From an uncultured Eubacteriales bacterium (GTDB lineage: Bacteria > Bacillota > Clostridia > Oscillospirales > Butyricicoccaceae), in assembly GCA_934675045.1 (NCBI GenBank), contig CAKUPI010000137.1:1-5326 (forward strand): DNA of 5,326 bases, in the 5' to 3' direction. The translations under genes were made by a program, and so were the position numbers. The notes beneath the pieces are model-generated. The model saw nothing but the letters and a program-made list of their open reading frames with translations, was not told the DNA's origin and did no database searches. Position 1 is the stretch's first letter. Every line of letters starts with the position of its first letter. Below, piece after piece: positions 1 through 4,738 of this stretch.

Positions 1-330
1 CGGGAATGCCCCGGGGCGGCGTCGGCCTTTTTCCGTCAGGTGTCTCAGCGCATGATGCAAAACGGGGAGAGCTTTCGCTCCGCCTTCAACGCGCAGGCGC
101 CCGCGCTGCGGCAATTTGAGCTGAATCGCAACGAAATCGAGTGGATTTGCACCCTGGGGCTTGTAGCCGGCCAGTATGATGCGCCGACGCAGTCCGAACG
201 GTTATCCTGTGTGATCGGGCGTCTTGAGCAGGCGCTGCTGCAAGCGCAGGAAGAATATGGACAGAAAGGAAAACTGTATCGCGCTCTGGGCATGACGGCC
301 GGCATCATGATTGCACTGGCGGCGATATGA
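1..330 (+). CDS. spoIIIAB: Stage III sporulation protein SpoIIIAB, C-terminal part (5' truncated by window)
   Basis: The reading frame is open from base 1 to a TGA at 328-330 and encodes 109 residues with no start codon of its own; the GTG at 40 is only an internal codon. SpoIIIAB is usually about 170 residues, so roughly the last 60% is present. The visible part has the family pattern: an amphipathic helical region (FFRQVSQRMMQNGESFRSAF), then L..LG-type helices, a charged helix (LEQALLQAQEEYGQKGK), and KLYRALGMTAG leading into a C-terminal hydrophobic segment at about residues 95-109. In the family it is a mother-cell membrane protein of the SpoIIIA-SpoIIQ channel, with resemblance to GspF-like platform proteins of secretion systems. 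It is followed at once by spoIIIAC. The identification rests on sequence pattern plus the full downstream gene order and is secure. Confidence 0.93.
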   Translation, partial: RECPGAASAFFRQVSQRMMQNGESFRSAFNAQAPALRQFELNRNEIEWICTLGLVAGQYDAPTQSERLSCVIGRLEQALLQAQEEYGQKGKLYRALGMTAGIMIALAAI

Positions 331-338
331 AAAGGCGG
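331..338 (+). promoter_or_regulatory. Ribosome binding site that decides the spoIIIAC start
   Basis: AAAGGCGG, one mismatch from AAAGGAGG, lies 6 bases before the ATG at 345. It lies downstream of the alternative ATG at 327, which overlaps the spoIIIAB stop as ATGA. This favours 345 as the true start. Confidence 0.6.
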
Positions 339-344
339 AAAAGC

Positions 345-539
345 ATGCAGGTGGATTTGATTTTTAAAGTAGCCGCCATCGGTATTCTGGTCGCGGTTCT
401 CAATCAGCTGCTGGTGCGTTCGGGGAGAGAAGAACAGGCTATGATGACCACGCTGGCTGGCTTGATCGTCGTCATGATGATCGTCGTGCAGGAAATCAGC
501 AGCATGTTCGCCATGATTAAATCCACCTTCGGGTTTTAG
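345..539 (+). CDS. spoIIIAC: Stage III sporulation protein SpoIIIAC
   Basis: A 64-residue membrane protein with two hydrophobic helices, at about residues 5-23 (LIFKVAAIGILVAVLNQLL) and 33-52, joined by the charged family loop RSGREEQA and ending in a short MIKSTFGF tail. The N-terminal pattern VDLIFK.A.IGI.VA and the 64-68 residue length are typical of SpoIIIAC. An in-frame ATG at 327 would add six basic residues (MKRRKS) and overlap the spoIIIAB stop. I prefer 345 because of its ribosome binding site and the family length, but 327 is possible. In the family SpoIIIAC, with SpoIIIAD, forms part of the mother-cell membrane base of the SpoIIIA-SpoIIQ channel and has been compared with small export-apparatus proteins of type III secretion. 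The next gene starts two bases after its stop. Confidence 0.95.
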   Translation: MQVDLIFKVAAIGILVAVLNQLLVRSGREEQAMMTTLAGLIVVMMIVVQEISSMFAMIKSTFGF

Positions 540-541
540 CC

Positions 542-925
542 ATGGATGAATGGATTCGCCTTTGCGGCGCCGCGCTCATCTTGCTCGTCTGTCTCTCGCT
601 GCTGCGCGACAAGGCTCCTTCCATGGGCTTGGTCACGGCGCTGTGCGGCACCGCCGTTCTGGCCGCGCTGCTGCTGCCCATGGCGGAAAGGGCGCTGGAC
701 TGCGCCCGTTGGCTGATGGAGGCCACCGGGCTGGACAGCCGCTTCTTTTCTCCGGTTGCACGGGTCGTCGGCATCTGCCTTGTCGGCAAACTCTCCGCCG
801 AGCTGTGCCGTGACGCGGGGGAGCGCGCACTGGCCCTGTCGGTGGAAATGGGGGGAGCCATAGCGGGCATTTTGTGTGCCGCTCCGCTTGTGGAAGAGGC
901 GCTGCGGCTCATCCGGGTCGTTTAA
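542..925 (+). CDS. spoIIIAD: Stage III sporulation protein SpoIIIAD
   Basis: A 127-residue integral membrane protein, close to the usual ~130. Hydrophobic segments lie at about residues 7-21, 28-47, 72-84 and 103-117. The most conserved part is the second half: PVARVVGICLVGKLSAELCRDAGERALA (71-98), then a glycine-rich helix and PLVEEALRLI. The segment 'G...AEL.RDAGE.A.A...E..G' is characteristic of SpoIIIAD. The ATG comes two bases after the spoIIIAC stop and I see no convincing Shine-Dalgarno sequence before it, so translation probably depends on coupling to spoIIIAC. Its expected role is as a membrane component of the mother-cell SpoIIIA complex, paired with SpoIIIAC. There is no sign of truncation. 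Confidence 0.95.
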   Translation: MDEWIRLCGAALILLVCLSLLRDKAPSMGLVTALCGTAVLAALLLPMAERALDCARWLMEATGLDSRFFSPVARVVGICLVGKLSAELCRDAGERALALSVEMGGAIAGILCAAPLVEEALRLIRVV

Positions 926-935
926 AAGGGGGGAG
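924..935 (+). promoter_or_regulatory. Ribosome binding site that decides the TTG start of spoIIIAE
   Basis: The purine run AAAAGGGGGGAG overlaps the spoIIIAD stop and ends 6 bases before the TTG at 942. The nearer ATG at 937 is in another frame and meets a stop after two codons. No in-frame ATG lies nearby, which makes TTG the best start. Confidence 0.65.
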
Positions 936-941
936 AATGGG

Positions 942-2024
942 TTGAAAGCTGTGATAGCCGCGCTGCTGTGCCTGTCGGTGTTCTCTGTGCCCGCTCTGGC
1001 GGCCGAGTGGACGGACACCGGCGCGGTGGAGGAAAGCCTGCCCGGCGACGCGCGGGACATGCTCGGCGGCCTGACGCCGGAAAACGCCGATCTGAAAAGC
1101 GGCTTGCACTCTTTGGGCGGGAACGCGCTGGGCGCCTTTCGCCGGCACATGCGCACCGCCAGCGGCATGGCCTTTGCCATGGTCGCCGTCTCCGCGCTGG
1201 TCGGCCTTGTGACCGCTTTCGCGCGCTCGTCGGGGCTTGATCTCCCGCAGCAGGTGTCGGACCTTGCCTCCGTCTGCGCGCTGACAGCCCTCAGCTTTTC
1301 TTCGGTGGGCTCGCTGCTGGAGACCTGCCGAAAAGCCATCGAGGGGCTCAGCATTTTCAGCAAAGAGCTCATTCCCGTTTTCGCCGCGGCGACGGCTGCG
1401 GCGGGCAAGCCGGTCAGCGCCGTATCGGCCTCGGCCGCCGCCATGCTGTTTTGCGGCATTCTGGTCGAGCTGGCTCTGCGTGTTTTCCTGCCCGGCGTTT
1501 ATTTGTACATCGGCGTCACCGCGGCCGGGCTGATCGCCCGTCAGGAGATGCTGACACGCACCGCCGACTTCCTGAAGCGCGCCTGTGTGTCTTTTTATAA
1601 AATCTTCCTGATGATTTTCATGGGATACATTACACTGTCCGGCGTTGTAAGCGGCGGAGCGGACGCCGCCGCCGTCCAAACGGCCCGCGTCGCCATATCC
1701 AGCACGGTGCCGGTGCTCGGTTCCATCGTCGCCGATGCCTCTGACGCCATTTTGACCGGTGCAGGAATGCTGCGCGGAGCGGTCGGCATCTATGGCTTTT
1801 TGGGGGCCTGCGCCCTCTGCCTTGTCCCCTTTGCGGCAGCGCTTGCGCGATATCTGATTTTTAAGGTTCTGGGTGTGGTCTCCGCTTCGCTGGCGTCGGG
1901 CAATACCGCTAAAATGATCGACGGCATCGCCGAGGGCTACGGAATTGCCCTCGGGCTTTTGGGAACCTGCTGCGCCGTGCAGTTTATCGCATTAATCGTG
2001 AGTACGGTGGTGATTCGGGTATGA
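942..2024 (+). CDS. spoIIIAE: Stage III sporulation protein SpoIIIAE
   Basis: Read from the TTG at 942, this encodes 360 residues; B. subtilis SpoIIIAE is about 400. This start gives a clean signal-peptide-like N-terminus (KAVIAALLCLSVFSVPALAA, then EWTD), as expected for SpoIIIAE, and has a good ribosome binding site. A GTG at 876 is in frame but would overlap spoIIIAD by 50 bases and bury the signal sequence. After a hydrophilic stretch come several membrane helices, at about residues 76-94, 107-126, 162-182, 184-200, 216-236, 282-302 and 335-357. The conserved motif VPVLGSIVADASDAILTGAG with following MLRGAVGIYG spans residues 256-285. SpoIIIAE is the large polytopic membrane protein of the SpoIIIA complex and is needed for late forespore gene activity. 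Its stop overlaps the spoIIIAF start (ATGA). Confidence 0.95.
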   Translation: MKAVIAALLCLSVFSVPALAAEWTDTGAVEESLPGDARDMLGGLTPENADLKSGLHSLGGNALGAFRRHMRTASGMAFAMVAVSALVGLVTAFARSSGLDLPQQVSDLASVCALTALSFSSVGSLLETCRKAIEGLSIFSKELIPVFAAATAAAGKPVSAVSASAAAMLFCGILVELALRVFLPGVYLYIGVTAAGLIARQEMLTRTADFLKRACVSFYKIFLMIFMGYITLSGVVSGGADAAAVQTARVAISSTVPVLGSIVADASDAILTGAGMLRGAVGIYGFLGACALCLVPFAAALARYLIFKVLGVVSASLASGNTAKMIDGIAEGYGIALGLLGTCCAVQFIALIVSTVVIRV

Positions 2025-2509
2025 GTCCGTGGTTTTCTTCCGTGCTGCTGCGCTTTTTTGCCGGCGGCGTGCTGTGCTCGCTGGTCATGATGATGGCCGG
2101 TGAAGGCGCGCAACGTGAAATTGCCCGCATAGCCTGTGCCGCGCTGCTCATCGTACTGATTTTAACGCCAGTAAAGCAACTTAACTTGTCAGAGCTGCGC
2201 GCCTTTCCGTCGGAAGCCGCGCTGGAATCGGCGGTAAACGGCGCTTTGAAAGAGTCATGCGAAGCACAGAAAGCACACGCAGATCAGGCCTTGCAAAGGC
2301 AAATTGCCATGCAGGCCGAGGCGAGCGGCGCCGCCTGCCGGGTCACTGTCCTGTCTGCGGTGTCCGCGCAGGGAGAGTACGGGGTGCGTCAGGTCCTGCT
2401 GCGGTTTACCGGCGAGCCGGCGCAGGATGTCAAAAATCAGGTGATGCATTCGGCGGCTCTGCTCTGCGGCGTCGGAATCGAATGTGTTGCAGAGGAGGTG
2501 GAGGAGTGA
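2021..2509 (+). CDS. spoIIIAF: Stage III sporulation protein SpoIIIAF
   Basis: A 162-residue protein with two N-terminal membrane helices (about 7-26 and 34-50, the latter ending in LILTPVKQL). A charged helical linker follows (about 60-98), then a soluble C-terminal domain (about 100-160). That domain has the alternating strand-helix-strand layout of the ring-building fold known for SpoIIIAF, with strands near CRVTVLSAV, VRQVLLRF and IECVAEEVE. The B. subtilis protein is about 206 residues, so this version has a shorter linker. The ATG overlaps the spoIIIAE stop and is preceded only by a weak GGTGGTG, so coupling is likely. In the family the soluble domain faces the intermembrane space and is thought to form a ring in the channel. 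Sequence conservation is low in this family, so synteny and topology carry much of the call. Confidence 0.92.
   Translation: MSPWFSSVLLRFFAGGVLCSLVMMMAGEGAQREIARIACAALLIVLILTPVKQLNLSELRAFPSEAALESAVNGALKESCEAQKAHADQALQRQIAMQAEASGAACRVTVLSAVSAQGEYGVRQVLLRFTGEPAQDVKNQVMHSAALLCGVGIECVAEEVEE
2491..2498 (+). promoter_or_regulatory. Strong ribosome binding site for spoIIIAG inside spoIIIAF
   Basis: AGAGGAGG ends 7 bases before the GTG at 2506 and lies within the last codons of spoIIIAF. The bases between contain a second GGAG. It supports the GTG start, for which no nearby ATG competes. Confidence 0.7.
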
Positions 2510-3048
2510 TTCTGAAATCAGGGCAATGGCCGGAATATATCCGAAAAAACTTCAATAAGTATAAGTACGTCCTGCTCGTCTGTCTGGCGGGGCTCGTTCT
2601 GGCCGCATGGCCGGCCGGCCGGACAGACGGCGCCGGGCCAAAAGCGCAGGCGGCGCCGGCTTTGTGCCTTCCCGAAACGGAAACCCTTGCACGATCGCTG
2701 GAAAAGACCCTTGAGGACATGGAAGGCGTCGGGCGGCTGCGCGTCATGCTGACGGTCAAAAGCAGCTGCCGCTCGGTATACGCTTATGACCTGAAAACCA
2801 ACGAAAGCAGCAGAATGGGGAGTGATAGCACGGAAAGATCGGCTGAAAAACAGCAGAACATGGTTTTTTCAGAGGGAAGCGCTCAAACGCCGGTCATGGT
2901 GCGCACCGACGGACCGCAGTATCAGGGCGCCGTCATTGTCTGCGACGGGGCAGACAGCGCGGCCGTCCGGCTGGCGCTGACCGAAGCCGTGCGCGCCTTG
3001 ACGGGCATTTCGTCCGATTGCATATCAATAGTAAAAATGAAACAATAG
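2506..3048 (+). CDS. spoIIIAG: Stage III sporulation protein SpoIIIAG
   Basis: The start is GTG, overlapping the spoIIIAF stop as GTGA, with a strong ribosome binding site upstream; the frame is open further upstream but runs through spoIIIAF. The product is 180 residues against about 229 in B. subtilis. It has a short cytoplasmic N-terminus, one membrane helix at about 21-36 (YVLLVCLAGLVLAAWP), a linker, and a soluble domain from about 57. Its two halves match the ring-building motif: ETLARSLEKTLEDMEGVGRLRVMLTV (about 59-84) and YQGAVIVCDGADSAAVRLALTEAVRALTGISSDCISIVKM (139-178). The intervening 86-137 segment corresponds to the family-specific insert. SpoIIIAG forms a large ring in the intermembrane space, related to EscJ/PrgK of type III secretion. 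The stop sits inside the ribosome binding site of spoIIIAH. Confidence 0.95.
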   Translation: MILKSGQWPEYIRKNFNKYKYVLLVCLAGLVLAAWPAGRTDGAGPKAQAAPALCLPETETLARSLEKTLEDMEGVGRLRVMLTVKSSCRSVYAYDLKTNESSRMGSDSTERSAEKQQNMVFSEGSAQTPVMVRTDGPQYQGAVIVCDGADSAAVRLALTEAVRALTGISSDCISIVKMKQ

Positions 3049-3052
3049 GAGG
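3045..3052 (+). promoter_or_regulatory. Ribosome binding site for spoIIIAH
   Basis: ATAGGAGG overlaps the spoIIIAG stop codon and lies 10 bases before the ATG at 3063. It fixes 3063 as the start over the in-frame upstream extension to 3018, which would overlap spoIIIAG. Confidence 0.65.
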
Positions 3053-3062
3053 CAAGGCGATC

Positions 3063-3647
3063 ATGAAGAAAAAAGGGGCGATATACTCGGTCATTGCGCT
3101 CATGCTCTGCGTCGCGGTGTATCTCAACTGGAGCTACAACAAAACGGAGGACGGCGTCAGCGCGGCCGGCAGACCCGGCGACGGGAAAATCCTGGGGCAG
3201 GCGCAGCTCGTCGACGGCGCGGTGCACCCAAACGCCGATGGGCAGGAGGGCCATGCGCAGGAGCCTTCCGGAGAAACGGGCGGCGGGGGAACCGATGATT
3301 ATTTTGCACAGGCACGGCTTTCGCGGCAAAAGGCGCGGGACGAGGCGGTAGACATTCTCAATGTCACGGTGGAAAACGAAAACGCGGACGCCGAGGCCAA
3401 AGAGGCCGCCACCGGCAGCATTCAGGTTATGGCGCAGTCCGCCATGAAAGAATCGCGTATCGAAAACCTTGTCATTGCCAAGGGCTATCAGGAGTGTGTT
3501 GTTTTTATCAACGAAAACGGGGTCAACGCCATCGTGCAAAAGCCCGAAGGCGGACTGCAGGAAGAAGATATTGCCCGCATCAAAGACATCGTCATCAGTG
3601 AAACCGGGGTAAAGGCCGAACAGATCAAAATTATCGAAACGGAGTAA
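3063..3647 (+). CDS. spoIIIAH: Stage III sporulation protein SpoIIIAH
   Basis: A 194-residue protein (B. subtilis about 218). A basic start (MKKK) precedes one membrane helix at about 6-22 that ends in the family motif YLNWSY. A 50-residue glycine- and acid-rich linker follows (about 28-77), then the conserved domain. Strong family signatures are DDYFAQARLSRQKARDEA (78-95), ENLVIAKGYQECVVFIN (134-150) and the C-terminal ring-building half with VISETGVKAEQIKII (177-191). SpoIIIAH is a mother-cell membrane protein whose soluble domain binds forespore SpoIIQ across the intermembrane space, linking the two halves of the channel. It is the last spoIIIA gene. I see no hairpin terminator between its stop and the next gene. 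Confidence 0.97.
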   Translation: MKKKGAIYSVIALMLCVAVYLNWSYNKTEDGVSAAGRPGDGKILGQAQLVDGAVHPNADGQEGHAQEPSGETGGGGTDDYFAQARLSRQKARDEAVDILNVTVENENADAEAKEAATGSIQVMAQSAMKESRIENLVIAKGYQECVVFINENGVNAIVQKPEGGLQEEDIARIKDIVISETGVKAEQIKIIETE

Positions 3648-3658
3648 CAAAATAAGAC

Positions 3659-3687
3659 TTGCGTACTGTTCATCCATGGGGTACAAT
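3659..3687 (+). promoter_or_regulatory. Candidate sigma-A-type promoter for the Asp23-family gene
   Basis: TTGCGT (3659-3664) and TACAAT (3682-3687) are separated by 17 bases. The -10 box matches TATAAT at 5 of 6 positions and the -35 box matches TTGACA at 3 of 6. Initiation would fall near 3694, leaving about 24 bases of leader that hold AAGGAG (3704-3709), 8 bases before the ATG. The position in the only real gap after spoIIIA supports it; strength is not known. Confidence 0.55.
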
Positions 3688-3717
3688 AGGGACAATGCAA
3701 CACAAGGAGTGAATACC

Positions 3718-4092
3718 ATGGGTGAAACCAGCAGAGATTATTATTTTATAGAAGAGGAAAAAGGCAGCATCCGCATTTCTGACGATGTCATAGCCGCCAT
3801 AGCCGCCAATGCCGCTCTGGAAACCGAAGGTGTCCATTCGCTGGCTGCCGTCACTCCGACTTCGGAGCTGACCGATTTCTTTGTCAAAAAGGGCATTCCC
3901 AAAGGGGTGCGCATTGCCCTTGACAGCAGCGCCTGCACGATCGACATTCACCTGCTGATCAAGGCCGGTGCCGTTGTCACCGAGGTGGCGCAGAATGTAC
4001 AGCTCAATGTCAAAAACGCCGTGGAATCGATGGTCGGCATGCCGGTCGCGGCCTCCAACGTGTTTGTTGCCGGCGTCGCATTTCAAAAGTAA
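3718..4092 (+). CDS. Asp23/Gls24 family protein (YqhY-like by position)
   Basis: A 124-residue soluble protein. The N-terminal hallmark of the Asp23/Gls24 (DUF322) family is clear: GSIRISDDVIAAIAANAALETEGVHSL (about 16-42). A middle region ending in strands follows (VRIALDSSACTIDIHLLIKAGA), then the conserved tail VAQNVQLNVKNAVESMVGMPVAASNVFVAGVAF. The ATG at 3718 has AAGGAG at 8 bases; an in-frame ATG at 3676 would place coding sequence over the -10 box and is less likely. Family members include YloU and YqhY of B. subtilis and cell-envelope stress proteins of staphylococci and lactic acid bacteria. The place just before nusB matches yqhY. YqhY has been linked to control of acetyl-CoA carboxylase in B. 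subtilis, but that role is not shown here, and accB-accC are absent from the neighbourhood. Biochemical function remains uncertain. Confidence 0.93.
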   Translation: MGETSRDYYFIEEEKGSIRISDDVIAAIAANAALETEGVHSLAAVTPTSELTDFFVKKGIPKGVRIALDSSACTIDIHLLIKAGAVVTEVAQNVQLNVKNAVESMVGMPVAASNVFVAGVAFQK

Positions 4093-4136
4093 AAGCGGAA
4101 TGTCTGCAAGCGCAGCGCCAATTGAAGAGAAACCGG

Positions 4137-4166
4137 GCCCGCCGAGTTGCTTCGGCGGGCTTTCTG
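4137..4166 (+). terminator. Rho-independent terminator after the Asp23-family gene
   Basis: GCCCGCCGA (4137-4145) and TCGGCGGGC (4152-4160) form a perfect 9-bp stem with a 6-base loop, 45 bases after the stop codon. TTTCTGT follows, so the T tract is short and imperfect. The stem is very stable and termination of the Asp23 transcript here is likely. Confidence 0.75.
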
Positions 4167-4202
4167 TATGTGCGCCCCGCTGCCTTGCTTTTCTTTTGCG
4201 GC

Positions 4203-4243
4203 CTTTTCCTGTTTTGCGGAAAAGCGGGCTTTTCTTTTTCCGC
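4203..4243 (+). other. T-rich leader region with alternative hairpins upstream of nusB
   Basis: Three overlapping inverted repeats share the GGAAAAG segment at 4218-4224. They are CTTTTCC (4203-4209) with GGAAAAG (4218-4224), GAAAAG (4219-4224) with CTTTTC (4229-4234) followed by five T, and GCGGAAAA (4216-4223) with TTTTCCGC (4236-4243). The middle one looks like a weak second terminator. Only one can form at a time. They could act as a backup stop for read-through transcripts. The promoter assigned to nusB lies at the right end, so its own transcripts would not contain these hairpins. Confidence 0.35.
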
Positions 4244-4258
4244 GACTTTGTGTATAAT
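4230..4258 (+). promoter_or_regulatory. Candidate promoter for nusB
   Basis: A perfect TATAAT box lies at 4253-4258, 33 bases before the nusB ATG. At a 17-base spacing the -35 region reads TTTTCT (4230-4235), which matches TTGACA poorly, and there is no TGn extension. The -10 call is good and the -35 call is weak. The leader would contain GGAGGAA (4280-4286) as ribosome binding site, with the GGAGG core 7 bases before the start. Confidence 0.55.
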
Positions 4259-4291
4259 GTTTGGGAAGTTAAAAACAACGGAGGAACCAAA

Positions 4292-4738
4292 ATGAGCAGA
4301 CGTTCGGCACGCGAAATTGTCCTGCACCTGATCTTTTCCTATGATTTTTTGAATAGCGAGGCCGACGAGCTGCTCAAAAGCCGTCTGGCCGATCGGTCCT
4401 TTGCCTCGCTGGCCGGGGAATATGAGCTTTACGAGCAGCTCCCGACTGCCGCGCAGATCGACTATGTCGAATCTGCTGTCCGGGGCATTGTCGAACACGC
4501 CCCGGAGCTGGACACCTACATTGAAAAATACGCCGTCGGCTGGAATGTGGGCCGGCTTTCGCGCATTACGCGCGCCATTCTGCGTCTTTGCATGTACGAA
4601 ACCCTGTACATGCAAATCCCTGTGGCCGCATCGGTGAACGAAGCCCTTGAGCTGGCCAAGAAGTACGATTCGGAAGAAGCCGCTTCTTTTATCAACGGCA
4701 TTCTCGGCTCCTTTGTCAAAAAGGAAGTCCAGAAATGA
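4292..4738 (+). CDS. nusB: Transcription antitermination factor NusB
   Basis: A 148-residue all-helical protein, within the usual 130-160 range. Family signatures run from end to end: the N-terminal RRSARE (3-8) with following IVLHLIFSYDF, then IDYVESAVRGIVEH, and then IEKYAVGWNVGRLSRITRAILRLCMYE (77-103), which holds the conserved W, RLS and ILR elements. The C-terminal signature is IPVAASVNEALELAKKY with FINGIL at 133-138. NusB binds boxA RNA together with NusE (S10) and promotes processive transcription of rRNA operons. The ATG has GGAGG at 7 bases and a TATAAT box upstream. Its stop overlaps the next start (ATGA). Residues 22-55 form a longer than minimal helix 2 region, which is common in clostridial NusB. 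Confidence 0.96.
   Translation: MSRRSAREIVLHLIFSYDFLNSEADELLKSRLADRSFASLAGEYELYEQLPTAAQIDYVESAVRGIVEHAPELDTYIEKYAVGWNVGRLSRITRAILRLCMYETLYMQIPVAASVNEALELAKKYDSEEAASFINGILGSFVKKEVQK

Noticed and set aside
536..1459. Long open frame of 307 codons on the - strand
   Set aside because: It lies wholly opposite spoIIIAD and spoIIIAE, has low-complexity Ala/Arg/Ser-rich composition and resembles no family. High GC content keeps the antisense frame open.
909..1679. Long - strand open frame opposite spoIIIAE
   Set aside because: Gly/Arg/Gln/His-rich translation with no domain pattern; it is a shadow of a clearly identified gene.
2257..2505. Upstream extension of the spoIIIAG frame
   Set aside because: It reads through spoIIIAF in another frame with Arg/Gly-rich sequence. 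The GTG at 2506 has a strong ribosome binding site and the family-like N-terminus.
3676..3717. Alternative upstream ATG for the Asp23-family gene
   Set aside because: It would place the coding region over the TACAAT box, lacks a ribosome binding site, and adds residues not typical of the family. The ATG at 3718 has AAGGAG at good spacing.
2922..3719. 265-codon - strand open frame opposite spoIIIAG end and spoIIIAH
   Set aside because: It overlaps two conserved genes and has no recognisable motif or ribosome binding site.
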